From: Massariosphaeria phaeospora
Lineage: Eukaryota; Ascomycota; Dothideomycetes; Pleosporales
Assembly: GCA_011032825.1 (NCBI GenBank)
Contig: JAADJZ010000026.1
Span: 248,001-312,000, forward strand
Length of the DNA: 64,000 nt
Reading direction: 5' to 3'
Every line of letters begins with the position of its first letter. The first letter of the stretch is position 1. This document shows, one piece after another, positions 1 to 10,615 of this stretch. The notes below the pieces were generated by a model. It saw only the letters and a program-made list of their open reading frames with translations. It made no database searches and had not been told where the DNA came from. Position numbers and translations under genes: made by a program.

Positions 1-268
1 AGACATGACTGCAATGTTAATGATAGAAGCATTTTAGCTAGTTTATGTACTAAATCACTACCGGAAGTTAAAATGAACGAATCACTATGTATATATAATG
101 GAGACTTGATCCGCTTAGCAAGGCGCATGGCAAAGGAGCTTGCAAACGGCAGAGGTATTCAATGTCAAACAGATTGTTAACCCTAAGACGAAGACGTTAG
201 AGAACGCTGTCATGAACAACTAGAGCTAACTAGCACACACAAGGGCAACACGCCCCTTTTCTGTCTCT

Positions 269-1567
269 CTAAGGATTCATACCCTCCAAAAACTCGGGTT
301 TGTCTAGGATCATGCTACGCAGCATGATCCACTGCCGCAGCCCCTCCCAGTCCTCACCTTCCTCGTCACCCCGCCGCCACGTTTCCTTGAAGCCCCACGC
401 GCCCGCCACACGGTCGAGAGCGGCGCGCTCGTCTTCGCGCAGATAGCGATCCAGCAGCCCCGTGCCGGGCCGCCAGACCACTCTGTCGTGGTGGTGGTTG
501 TACGTCGTTATGGCGACGAAGCCCAGCGTGCCCGTACACAAGACGTAGGTGGACAGGCCCATGAAGCAGTACAGTTTAAAGAGCCGCGGCTCGATGTATC
601 CGCCGTAGAGCGACATCTCGGAGGCGAGCATGTACAGCGCGAAGGGCATCATCGTGATGATGGCGCCCGGCAGCCCGAGCTTGGTGAATATCCGGCGGCG
701 CTGCCACGCGGGGGTGCGGTACGTGCGTTCGATGACCTCGAGGGCGAGGGACATGTCTTTGGCCTCGATGGCGGCGGTGAGGGCTTCTTCGGCTAGGTTC
801 GCGGGGATGGCTTGCTTGGCGGCGTTGGGTGACGGGTTTAGGTATTTTGGGGGACTCGAGTTGAGCTCGGGGATGGGCTTGTGGGCGTAGAGATGCAGGA
901 TGTGGGGAATGGCGCGGGCGCAGCGGAGGAGGCGCTGCAGGTGGATGTACATTGCGAGTACATTGGGCGAGATGAAGACTTTCTCGTGCCTCAGGAGGTC
1001 TTCGGCGAGCTGGGAGATGTATGCTGGAGTGGGTAGATCGGCAATGGTGGAAGCGCTCTGTTTCGGTGTTTTCCGCCGTGGGGGGTTTGCATTCTCGTCG
1101 CGATTGAGAGACAGGATGGCGCCTGCTGAGCTCTGGCGGATGTTGATTTTCGAGGGCGGAGGCTGCCCGGATCGGATGGCGATGGCCTGTTGTGCGATGT
1201 CTTCGAGCTCGTCTAGGACTTTGATGGTGGCGGCTTCGGGCTCGACTTTGGGCGACGAGTAGATCCAGTTGATTTCCTCTTCCGCTTTCGCAAGCTTTGC
1301 GTTTAGTGTTGTTATTCTGTCCGGTGACTGGGATTTGTTTTCGGTTTCAGGCTCCAGCTCTTGCGCTCTGACGGCTGTCGCAATAGTCCGCGTGGATATC
1401 CTTGGGAGCGCGCCATGCGGCCTGGCGACTTGCCGCCGTATCGAGGGTGCCCTGAGGGTTGAGGCGGCGGGGAATGCACGGCGGTAGGCAGGCTGCTGCA
1501 GTATGTAGTCGCACAATTGGCAGACAGGCCGTGAGCGGGCCCGGAGAGGCAGTAGGCTGGGTTTCAT
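269..1567 (-). CDS. Mitochondrial two-TM membrane protein, function unknown
   Basis: Single-exon gene of 432 residues, read from the ATG at 1567. The frame stays open to an earlier ATG at 1678, but the later start gives a typical mitochondrial presequence rich in Arg, Ser and Ala and poor in acidic residues (residues 1-60). A Glu/Lys-rich, probably helical stretch follows, then a helical region around residues 190-290. Two hydrophobic segments come next, one starting LGLPGAIITMMPFALYML and one LYCFMGLSTYVLCTGTLGF, and a charged C-terminal tail of about 85 residues containing two short Trp-rich pieces. This is the layout of an inner-membrane protein with a large matrix or intermembrane-space domain. 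I do not recognise the family. It is transcribed away from the verprolin gene, with about 250 bases between the two starts. Coding assignment is firm; function is open. Confidence 0.8.
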   Translation of the reverse strand: MKPSLLPLRARSRPVCQLCDYILQQPAYRRAFPAASTLRAPSIRRQVARPHGALPRISTRTIATAVRAQELEPETENKSQSPDRITTLNAKLAKAEEEINWIYSSPKVEPEAATIKVLDELEDIAQQAIAIRSGQPPPSKINIRQSSAGAILSLNRDENANPPRRKTPKQSASTIADLPTPAYISQLAEDLLRHEKVFISPNVLAMYIHLQRLLRCARAIPHILHLYAHKPIPELNSSPPKYLNPSPNAAKQAIPANLAEEALTAAIEAKDMSLALEVIERTYRTPAWQRRRIFTKLGLPGAIITMMPFALYMLASEMSLYGGYIEPRLFKLYCFMGLSTYVLCTGTLGFVAITTYNHHHDRVVWRPGTGLLDRYLREDERAALDRVAGAWGFKETWRRGDEEGEDWEGLRQWIMLRSMILDKPEFLEGMNP

Positions 1568-1818
1568 GGTATTCGATGATGGGAAGGGATATGATGGCGT
1601 GCAGTGAAGTCCAGTGACGAGGTCGGCCGTGGCTGAGATTGCCAAGACCAATTGCGTGGAACCCCAAAGAAGCACCACTTTCTGACACTACAAAGGCAAC
1701 ATCCACGACACACACGACACAGCGCATTACAGGCAACAGGCCCACTCAAGACAACCCCATTTCCCGAAAGAAAGAGAAGGAATAGCCACTGCGAGGAGTA
1801 GCAGCTTCACACGACACC
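1568..1818. promoter_or_regulatory. Shared divergent promoter, 251 bases
   Basis: Lies between the start codons of the mitochondrial membrane protein (minus) and verprolin (plus), so both promoters must fit here. No clear TATA box is visible. Inference from gene orientation only. Confidence 0.5.
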
Positions 1819-3394
1819 ATGCCCGCTCCACCTCCCCCTCCACCCATGCCGCCAATGGGGAGAGGCGCTGGAGGACCACCACCGCCGCCGCCCATGCCCG
1901 GGATGAAGGCACCAGCGGCCAAGGCGCCGCCGGGAGCAGGAAGAGTACGTTTATCCCTTCAGTTCAAAAGAGCTAGACATTCAAATGCGCAGCCTTCAGC
2001 CTTGATACAGCTCCAGCTAACTAACGCAGGGCGCCCTTCTATCAGACATAGGCAAGGGAGCAAGGCTAAAGAAAGTCGCCCAAGTCAACGACCGGTCCGC
2101 CCCGATAGTAGGCAAAGTCTCTGATGGACCCAGCGGACCGCCGGCTGGAGGGGCTCCGCCTGTTCCAGGCATGGGAAGACCGCCTGCACCCCCGTCAGCT
2201 CTTGCGCCGCCTGCACCTGGGAACCGAGCAAGGAGCAATAGCGACACGGGAGGGGACGCGGCAAGAGATGGCGGCGGCATGTCTACTGGAGCTCCGAAAC
2301 TAGGAGGCTTGTTCGCGGGCGGTATGCCAAAGCTACGGAAGTCAGGAGGTGTGAAGACGGGTGCGGAGACCAACTCGTCATACCTCTCCGACCCCGAAAC
2401 ATCACGAAGCTCGACGCCCAAACCCCCTCGCGCAGCTGCACCGAAGCCACCAGGGGCAGCTCCGCCGATTCCTGGGGCACGACCGCCGCCGAATCCGTCG
2501 ATTGCTGCGCTGAAGAACAACCTTCGACCTACATCGATAGCCTCGACGCATTCGATGCCCGACATCAGCGCAAAACCGAGACCACCGCCTCCAATCGGCA
2601 AGAAGCCGCCTATGCCACCTCCCGCATCTCGAAAGCCGTCTGGGATCGCTCCTCCGCCGCTAGCATCACCAGCGCGAGCGCCTCCAGTGCCTGGGTCCGC
2701 CCCTCCCGCACCCCCACCACCTCCTCCGCCGACACAAGCGCCCTCGGCGCCGCGCCCACCGCCACCCTCAGCAACACTATCAGCCCCCCCACCTCGAGCG
2801 CCGCCAGCACGGTCCATACCTCCCCCACCACCTCTGCCGCCGCCATCGAAAACGCAGCAAGACGACGACGAGTACGACCCATACCGCTATCCAAGCGCGG
2901 CGTCACGACCTCCCGCAGCGCCCGCTCCTCCGGCGCCCAAAGCACCTCCAAACGGCCACTCAGCCTCTCTCGCCGAACAAGCTGCGCGCAACGCTTTCGG
3001 GCGCCCCTCCCCCGCAGCCGCACCGCCCCCCCCACCCGCTGGCTCACCGCCTTCGGCACCGAGCGCAGCGGCGCCTCCACCTCCGCCTCCGCCTTCCATG
3101 CCTCCGAGCCGACCCTCGAACCAGACTCCAACGCGATCTATGCTAGATGCCAGCGCGTACACTTTGTTGAATGGCGGCGGAGCGGGGATGAAGAGCACGG
3201 TCGGCGCCGGAATAGGGGCAGGGGCAGGGGTAGGAGCAGGCCAGAGAGGCAAGATCATGCCGATTCATGATCTGAGATGGCGGTTTCAGGACGAGGGGCA
3301 GTTTCCCAAACCGAGGGACTTTACGCACGGGCCGAAGAGGTACAGGGCTGGAAGGGGGAGTAGCGTGCCGTTGGACTTGAGTGCGTACGAGTGA
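1819..3394 (+). CDS. vrp1: Verprolin / WIP-family actin regulator
   Basis: Two exons, 1819-1944 and 2030-3394, 496 residues. Proteins of this family bind actin monomers and the Arp2/3 activator WASP/Las17 at cortical actin patches and act in endocytosis and polarised growth. The N-terminus is a run of Pro with Gly and Met; directly after the intron comes a WH2 actin-binding motif, GALLSDIGKGARLKKV (about residues 43-58). A long low-complexity Pro/Ala/Ser region with many profilin/SH3-type polyproline runs follows. The C-terminus carries the WASP-binding segment, with WRFQDEGQFPKPRDF near residue 470. The intron sits just before the WH2 motif and removing it is needed to read it. One WH2 motif is visible. 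Identity is well supported by the WH2 plus the C-terminal WASP-binding motif; the polyproline centre alone would not be diagnostic. Confidence 0.92.
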
Positions 3395-4137
3395 TGTGAC
3401 TAGGTGGACATGTGCACGGAGGAACGTGGAGTGCAGTGCAGTGGAGTGGAGCGTATGGTTTTGGTTTTTTGCTAGCGGGTTTGGGGGGTCAGAAGTAAGG
3501 ACACGCACGTCATGGCGTTGTGTGTGAAACGATCGATAGAAGAGGACGGCATGGGACGAATAGGCAGGCTGAAGGCTTGGTATAGACAGACATATCCTTG
3601 GGTTTATTACTTCTACTGTGGAATTCGTGATATATCCTGAATTGTTGTACGTGTTTGCTCTGATATCTGGACCCCAGGCTTCCTTCCCATCATGATCAAT
3701 GTCTTCTTCTTATGCGTGCCCGACTCGCCCCATACCATACTCGTCTGCCATCACAGATAGTCATGATTGTTTCGTATGAGTGAGTGAGTGAGTGAATGCG
3801 GGAGTGCTTGTCACCAAAACCTTATTTGGTGGAACTTGAGCGAGCTGTTTGGACGTTCGGGATGTGCTGTGGGTCTGTTCGTGAAGAAGGCTGGACTATC
3901 TAGGGGTGTTGTCAGACATTGCGCCTTTTTGGTCTGGAGCGTTTGTGAACTGACACTTATGGCCAGTGCATGGGATGCGTGCGTTGGTAGAGCTCCAAGC
4001 AAAGAAAGGCCCACTTCCGAGCTTCGACCAATGGATGGCGTGAATCGGGCTCAAGTTCAAGTGGTGAGTGAAGACGCGGGGTTTGGGCCGGTAGGGAGAG
4101 AGCCTGGCCACGTATGGGAGGTCTGTTGCTCACTTCT
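3395..4137. other. Intergenic, 743 bases between convergent genes
   Basis: Space between the verprolin stop and the stop of the Tma17-like gene on the other strand. It should hold both 3' ends. A short (GAGT)n run lies near 3779-3796. A long plus-strand open frame here has no protein-like character and runs antisense into the Tma17-like gene, so I do not count it. Confidence 0.6.
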
Positions 4138-4653
4138 TCACAAGAAGACTCCATCGTCGACCTGCTCCGTTGCTGGCACGCCGTCGCTACTCGGTTGCCG
4201 CTCATGCCCGTTTGATTCTACCGCCGTCCCGCTACTCTGGCCCTGTGCCACGCCGTCGGCCGCTCCAGCTCCCTCTGCACCTTCCTTCGCAGCCCCCACA
4301 CCTCCCTCCTCGTCCACGCCCTGCTCCCTCCACGGCAACCCGCGCACGTCCTCGACCTCGCGCCGCACCAGCGCAATGCGCTCGGCGAAGCGCGCCACGA
4401 CGTCCTTGTTCTCCAGCAGCGCCTCGTAGCACTCGCGGTCGTTGTCGTCGGCGTCGGCGTCGGCGTCGTGCGCGCGGATGTAGTCTTCCAGCTCGGCGTT
4501 GCTGCGTTGGAGATGCGCGATCGAGTTGCGGAGTTCGGCGGCTTTGGCGTAGAGCGCGGAGAGGGGGAGCGTGGTGAGGGCGTCGGAGAAGCGGGAGGCG
4601 GTTATGGGGGTGGAGAGGGGGACGGGGGGCGCGGTAGTGGTGGCGGATGGCAT
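4138..4653 (-). CDS. tma17: Tma17/Adc17-like proteasome ATPase assembly chaperone
   Basis: Single exon, 171 residues, start at 4653. In yeast Tma17/Adc17 helps pair the Rpt6 and Rpt3 ATPases during assembly of the proteasome base and is induced by stress. The N-terminal half carries the diagnostic helical segment with the core NSIAHLQRSNAELEDYI, close to the yeast NSINHLQRSN motif, then an acidic Asp-rich stretch, a second helix with basic and acidic residues, and a Gly/Ala-rich tail ending in a hydrophobic DGVFL, comparable to the hydrophobic C-terminus of the yeast protein. Length fits the family (about 150 residues in yeast). The gene starts 258 bases from the rhomboid gene on the opposite strand. 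Family assignment rests on one conserved helix and the tail. Confidence 0.78.
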   Translation of the reverse strand: MPSATTTAPPVPLSTPITASRFSDALTTLPLSALYAKAAELRNSIAHLQRSNAELEDYIRAHDADADADDNDRECYEALLENKDVVARFAERIALVRREVEDVRGLPWREQGVDEEGGVGAAKEGAEGAGAADGVAQGQSSGTAVESNGHERQPSSDGVPATEQVDDGVFL

Positions 4654-4911
4654 TGTGAGTGGGAGAGAGGTAGAATTTGAGATGGGAGCGGGTGTGAGGA
4701 TCGATGTGTCGGGTTCTGTTGTGGGTGTATACTGTGGTATTCAATGGCGGTCGGACGACGTTTAAACAGTGGGCATGGATTCATCTGGCGGGGAAGTTCC
4801 GCAGGGCTGGTCTGTGCACCTCCGCGACGCCGACGCGAACTTTTGTGGCCACCACACGGCGCTCATGCAACGTGCATGTCGTCCATCTGAATTGCGTCTT
4901 TCGCTCTCCTC
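4654..4911. promoter_or_regulatory. Shared divergent promoter, 258 bases
   Basis: Lies between the starts of the Tma17-like gene (minus) and the rhomboid gene (plus). No specific factor site is recognised with confidence. Confidence 0.45.
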
Positions 4912-6882
4912 ATGATGAACAATGCTCTGCCAATGGTCCTCCTACGGCCATCGTGCGCTGCTCTCCGGCCAGGTGCTCCCGTCGCGCATCAGTGGAGTAC
5001 GGTGACGCGGGCTTTTGCACGCCGGTTCTGTTCGAAAGCCCCGAATCTCGAATCGGACTCACGGCTGTCTCTACTCGCTGTGCTGCAGTCGCATAAGACA
5101 TCTCACGCGCACACTCAATTGCGCTCATTCTCTTCGACCCCTCGATCCTCCGCGCGGGTGTCCGATCCCCCAAACGAACCCGTCTCGCCGGGAAACCCGT
5201 TCCCCTCCAAGAAACGCACTGTACAGATAGGCCCGTTGCCGACTGGACGAGTCGACAACAACACCATAAAGCACATATTCGGTCCCGGAGTTACACCCGA
5301 GGTTGGCAACGATGTATTGCGAATCCTACATCACCGCCGCACCTCCGGCTCTCTTGCCGACTATGGCGTGGCCAATCTGGGGAGCGGAAAATCCGTAATG
5401 AGCCAAAAGGTCGCCTTGAGAGGCCTGGAATGGTTGCGCACCAGATTTCCCATCGACGAAGGGCGGGCGGCGGAAGCATGGGCGGAGAAAGAGGCAAACC
5501 GCATATCGTATGAGCTATGGCTGGCGGATCCGGAGAACGAGTCTAAATACAAGGACCCTGAGCGAGTCTGGCAAAAGCAGCAGCAAAAGAAGCAAGAGGA
5601 AGAGATGGAGGAAATGGGGGAAATAGAGGAGCGAGAAGGGCGCAAGATAGGAATGCTGCATGTCGGACCTTCGCAGTTCGAGCGCAACATTATAGAGAAG
5701 CGGAGAGAGAGGTTAGAAGCGCAGGCGCGCAAGGACGAGGAGAAGGAACAGAAAGAGAAAGAGAACATGGCTAAGCTGGCTACTGGGGAGTGGGTGCGAA
5801 CGCCTAGCGGAAAACAGCTCATGAAGCCAGGGCAGACGACGTATGTCGATGTATTTGGACGGGAGCAGGTCAGCCTGCGGAAAGAGATCGAGGAAAAAGC
5901 CCGCAATGACGCGCAGCTGCCCTACAAGGATCTGGAGGAACTGCTGAAAGCCACCACCCTAGTAAGAAACTATTTCCACTCGCCCTTTTTGCTATACTGA
6001 CAAAACCACCAGACTCAGCGTCTCTACCCCATGACCGCCTTCGTGCTAGTCTTGTGTCTCGCCTCCTTCGGCTTCGCCCACTACTACAGCCCCCCCTCCG
6101 CCGCCTACCGCCTCATCCCGGACGTGTCCCCCACCGTCGCCACAATCGGCGTCCTCATCGCCATCAACATCGGCGTAGCCGTCCTCTGGCGCATCCCGGC
6201 CTTATGGCCCTTCATGACGCGCTACTGCACCAACGTCGTCGCCTTCCCGCGCGCCATCGGGTCCATCGCAAACGTCTTCTCACACATACAGTTCGACCAC
6301 CTCATCTCCAACATGCTCTACCTCGCGCTCATCGGCGCCGCGTGCCACGACCTCGTCGGCCGCGGCGCCATGCTCGGCACGTACCTGTCCGCCGGCGCCG
6401 TCGGCTCCCTCGCCTCGCTGTACTGGGCCAATCTCGGCCGCGGCAGCATCGTCGCGCACTCCGTGGGCGCGTCGGCCGCCATCTGGGGCATTGCCTCCCT
6501 GTACCTGCTGCTCACCGACCAGGACTCGCTCAAGGTCCCGCTCCTCAAGGACGCAACCGTCCCGTTCTGGCCCAAGATGCTGTGGGCGGCCTTCTTCGCC
6601 ATGGAGTGTTCCGCCGCCTGGAGGGGCCGCGGCAAGGTCATGGACCATGCGAGCCATTTTGGCGGTATCGCTGTTGGGGTTTCGGTCGCGGGGTATATGC
6701 GCGCGACGGGGTTCCATGAGCGGAGGAAGGCGCTGGAGGCGGAGGCGCAGATGGAGATGGAGATGGAGATGGATGGCGTGCAGCAGAGGGCTGGGATTGA
6801 CGCTAAGACGCTGGATGTGGGCGCTATGGTGAAAGAGGAGTTTAAGGAGGTGAAGGAGGAAGTTAAGAAGGTTGTGAGGTGA
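4912..6882 (+). CDS. Mitochondrial rhomboid-family serine protease with long N-terminal domain
   Basis: Two exons, 4912-5961 and 6013-6882, 639 residues. Rhomboids are intramembrane serine proteases using a Ser/His dyad. The N-terminus looks like a mitochondrial targeting sequence (Arg-rich, ending near RSFSSTPRSS, about residue 80). Residues 90-350 are soluble, with a strongly charged coiled-coil-like part (about 220-290). The rhomboid core is at 357-580: HIQFDHLISN matches the conserved H-x3-N of TM2, the nucleophile motif is VGASAAIWG with Ser504, and the TM6 His is in HASHFGG (His565). Both catalytic residues are present, so it should be active. The residue after the Ser is Ala rather than the more common Gly. 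The very long N-terminal domain differs from yeast Pcp1, so this may be a second fungal mitochondrial rhomboid type rather than the Pcp1 orthologue. The tail is charged and repetitive (Met-Glu repeats). Confidence 0.88.
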
Positions 6883-7403
6883 GACAATATAGGGGGGGGC
6901 GGTGTAGCATGGATGTCCTGTGTATATGGTGGGGGAGCGTGAGCGTGAGTGTGAAAGGGGGGCTACATGTGTGGGTGGATGGGTGTGTAGATACGGTATC
7001 ATGTCATGTCGTTGTTGTAGATAGATAGATACGTCTGCTTGCGATTGCGATTCTATAAACAGAGCAGAGCAGAACGCATTAAAGGGTTAGTAGTATTCCA
7101 GCCACGGTTTTATTATTACATGTGTAATGCCCCCTCCTTTCCTTTGATACCACACAACTAACTTGTTCTCCCTTCATCCTACATGCGATTGACCCGTCTT
7201 GCTACCTACCCCAGACAGACTAACTTGCTAGGTACTTGAAAAGGGGGCTAGCTGAAAAAGAAACGATCACGCCATGCAGACAGTGCTGGGATTGATTATT
7301 ACTCTTCACTTTTTTATTGTCGCGATTCGGTTTCCCTGTCGATGTTCGAATAGGAGACTGCACTATCCACCCAGCCACACCCATCCTGCCTCGCCCTCAA
7401 CAG
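6883..7403. other. Intergenic, 521 bases between convergent genes
   Basis: 3' regions of the rhomboid gene and the zinc-cluster factor. A short GATA tetranucleotide run is at about 7020-7030. Nothing else is seen. Confidence 0.6.
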
Positions 7404-9769
7404 CTACCCTCCCTCCGGAGGCAACCCGCCCAAATCTCCATCTCCACCCATATCCCACCACCCCTCGTGCCAGTTCCGCCCGATGACGTCGTTTTCGACA
7501 GCCCGCACGAAGCCCAGCGCGGGGAAGTCGCCGTCGAGGTTCAGCGGGAAGTCGATGAAGGGGAAGCCGTTGGGGTTGGAGAAGTCGAGAATGGACGCGT
7601 GGGACGTGACGAGCGCGGCGGAGGTAGCGGGCAGGAGGAAGGAGGGGCCGGCGGGGAGGGTGAAGTCTTGGGGTTGAGCGGGGGCGGTAGAGGTGGACGC
7701 GGATACACTTGTATTGGGCTGGCTTCGTGACGATGCTGGATTCCTGCGCTGGGCCTGGATCGAGCGCGATACCTTGTTCAGCGCGTTGATGGTGTTGCAC
7801 ACGAGCACGAAGTCCGGGTGGATGGCGCAGGCGGTGCCCATGGCCAGGGCGATGCGCTCGAGCGACTGGATGTCGGCCTCGCAGTCGTCCGGGTTGGTTT
7901 CGCACGCGAGGATGTACTCGTACAGCGAGAAAACGGCGCAGAAGGGGTAGAAGCTGAGGAAATGGCTGAAGCCGAAGTCGGTCTCGAGGTGCAGGTTGAA
8001 CTGCAGGATCACGGCGATGATGACGCGGGCGGCGCGCAGCGTGCAGGCATCGATGGGGGCTTCGGGGGTGGCGCGCCGGGTTAGTTTGCGGATGCCGATG
8101 ATGCTGGCGTAGATGTTGATGAGGTGGTCGGCGAAGAGGAAGCTGATGGCCGTGTCCGATCGGTCTTGCTTCATGAAGTGTTCGATGTTGAACTCGACTA
8201 CCAGGTCCTCGAGCTGGGAGCAGTACATATCGACTTGATCCAATACGTCTCGACTGTATCCTTCGGTCGTCGTATCGCTGCTGTCAAGAACTTGGAAGAT
8301 CTCTGCCGTCATGACAGTGTATCTGATCCAGACGGCGAATATGATTACTTGAGAGGCAGGCGGCTGTAGGTTGTTCGATGTGACCAGAGTGGGGGGTTTG
8401 ATGTTGCTGGAAGACCATTTGATAGCCGCAGGCTTACCATAGAACAGGCGAAACAATAGATCTGTCTGGAGAATATGCCAGTACAAGTAGCGAGTCCCGT
8501 CTCTACTGTCTTCCTCCTCGTGCGTCTTCGCAGGAACTACGTCCAGGTGGTCGATGCCTTTCATTTTGAGAAACTGACACGATTTGCAGTGGAACTTCCA
8601 ACTGAGCTGGTAGTCGAAGTTGTTGATTGCGGTCCAGGCTGTAAGAGCCGCAGTGTGGCCATCTAGGTCGCCACCAGCGCTAGATTCTAGCCAGGAGGGT
8701 ACTGTTTCGAGCACCTTCCTGTATGCTGCCTGAGCCAGAGGGGTTTTTGCGCCACGAACCTTATGTATGCCGTAATAGAGCGCGTTATAGTACAGTATTC
8801 GGATTCCAGGATCGACGTTGACGTACGGAGACTCGATGATGTCAGGTATTGCGCGTAATACGTCCATGTTGATACAAATCAAGAAAATATCAGGTACAAC
8901 GAGAGCGTTGACCATTTCGAAAAATGCTTTCGACGCCGTTAGAACATCATCTAACATACCATCCATATTTTGTAGGCGAACTGATTGCGTAGGGGAATCA
9001 ACAACTTACCCTCCACGCATGCTTTCCCTTCGTCTGGTGTCACCTTTAGCGCATGGCCTTCGCGCACATTCCCGTCAACCCGAATTCTGAACTTCGCCAA
9101 GTCTTCTAAAGCTTCGTGAAGTCCGGACATAGCATTGCCAATCTGGGCAGCAGGCGTGTTACTAGCCGTGGAACTTGGGCCGCACGTATTCGCTTTCTCG
9201 AAATTGAGTGTCGTCTCGTTTGCCATGCGGTATATCCATGCTACATGGCTCAACATATCAAACACGGTCATACTCACAAAACACTGACTTGGACTTACAC
9301 TCTGGCCCACCTTCAGCAATAAGAGTGTCGCTAGGAGAAACGGCTGGCTCGGAGTCGACAGGGACGGGTAGTTCTGTAGACTGCGACGTTGATGGAGAGA
9401 TGCGGTCGAGCAAGGAGCCAGGAGTGACATGTTTCTCGAGAAGCTCAAGTCTGCGACTCAAACTGCGTACTTCGACCTTTTGCCTAATCCCGGGTTCAGC
9501 GTGCCGCAGGGTGGAACTGGAGGGTTCACCAACTCTGCCAAGCGTGGTCTCTTGCGTCGTTCCACGTACACGCATTCTGCGCTGGCGGTAATGCACTGAT
9601 GGCATATCGGCTCTCCTTTGTCGCATTTGATCTGATCGAAACTGTCTTCAGCAGCTGCCATAACAACGTAGTATAGTTGCTGACCTTTCTGAATTTGCAT
9701 CTTACGCACTTCGACTCGGATCAGCATTGATTTTCAAGCAGATCTATCATTTCTTACAGCAAGCTTCAT
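7404..9769 (-). CDS. Zn2Cys6 transcription factor with micro-exons
   Basis: Six exons: 9758-9769, 9685-9708, 9534-9631, 9299-9483, 9010-9240 and 7404-8950; 698 residues. The first exon codes only four residues (MKLA) and the second eight; joined to the third they give a complete binuclear zinc cluster, Cys at 5, 8, 15, 22, 25 and 32, beginning ACVRCKFRKIKCDKGEPICH. A basic linker and a short coiled-coil (VRSLSRRLELLEKH) follow, the usual dimerisation element. The large last exon is the helical fungal-specific middle domain, ending in a Ser/Thr/Pro-rich and then acidic-hydrophobic tail that could activate transcription. It is divergent from a PDR-type ABC transporter, so regulation of that transporter is a reasonable inference. 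The weakest splice sites are the GTTGGT donor after exon 3 and the choice of acceptor at 8951 for the last exon; a closer acceptor would leave an intron of only 29 bases. Confidence 0.85.
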
Positions 9770-10615
9770 CTTGAAAAGGAATGACTTTTAGGGGCATGGA
9801 TTTTTCCCGGGGACGGCGAGTGCGCCGGTACTCCAGGATTGCCGAATGTCCACGGGCTCCTTATAATGAGCCCGACACGCGTCTCCATGCTGAGAACAGC
9901 CGGACTTTCGGGGGTGAGGCAGACTTCAGTAAGCTGGGCGTCATCTTCTTGAGTGTGTGGTGCTGATGTTAGAGGAGGCGGTGGAGGTTCGGACTTTTGT
10001 AGCACCGCGGAAGCCGCGGGCGCCGCGTTTCTTCCCCTCACGACGTCTCGTCCTGCTGCCATGTCCAGCCCATCACAGCCCACGGCCTCCTTAGCGACAT
10101 GACACTCTGCATACCTATCCTGTCCTGGCGCTGTTAGAATTCTGCCGAAACTCCGTTTTTACTGCTCCTCCGGCGGCTCGTCTTGCATCACCGCTGACTC
10201 TTGGTCAACGCCGAGTATGGCTGCTTGGCAGCTCGCCTGGGCAGTCAGGTATGCACTTTCGGCCCTCGAGAGTGCGCCTGCGATGAGAAAGTCGTTGCGG
10301 ACAAGTTTTAGTCCATCAAAAGAGCTGTCATTTTCCGCTTTGAAAACATCATATTACTCTCTGAATCAACTCCTAACTACGCGATATCTTCTTCCACCTC
10401 TTCACCGCCTCTTGCCTTCACACGTGTGAAACATCTTGAAACATCTCGAAACGAAAGTCGGTTCTACCTCGTCTCTAGCTACCATTTGAGGCCGTTCGTC
10501 TGGCAAGCTCTCGTTTGTCTCCTAGTAGCACAGACAAACGGCTTAGGAGTGTTGGTAGACCTTCTAGGTATTCCATACACCACTCGTCGACCACGTCCTA
10601 CTTGCACCTCACGAC
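9770..10615. promoter_or_regulatory. Divergent promoter between zinc-cluster factor and ABC transporter
   Basis: 846 bases separating the two starts. It contains two CCGCGG palindromes at 10005-10010 and 10014-10019, centre to centre 9 bases apart. CCGCGG is the core of the yeast Pdr1/Pdr3 response element and the usual kind of target (inverted or everted CGG) for Zn2Cys6 dimers. A CT-rich tract precedes the transporter start. Direct observation for the motifs; function is inferred. Confidence 0.55.
10005..10019. promoter_or_regulatory. Paired CCGCGG palindromes (Pdr-type element candidate)
   Basis: Two perfect CCGCGG hexamers separated by three bases. They lie about 240 bases upstream of the factor gene and about 600 bases upstream of the transporter gene. 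Candidate binding sites for the neighbouring zinc-cluster factor or another Pdr-like factor. Confidence 0.4.

Noticed and set aside
175..187. TTAACCCTAAG as a telomerase RNA template or telomere remnant
   Set aside because: Only 9 bases match one and a half telomere repeats; that is expected by chance in a window this size, and no array or conserved RNA element adjoins it.
269..1487. Plus-strand and alternative-frame open frames over the mitochondrial protein gene
   Set aside because: Mirror frames of a GC-rich coding exon; the minus-strand frame has the targeting sequence and membrane segments.
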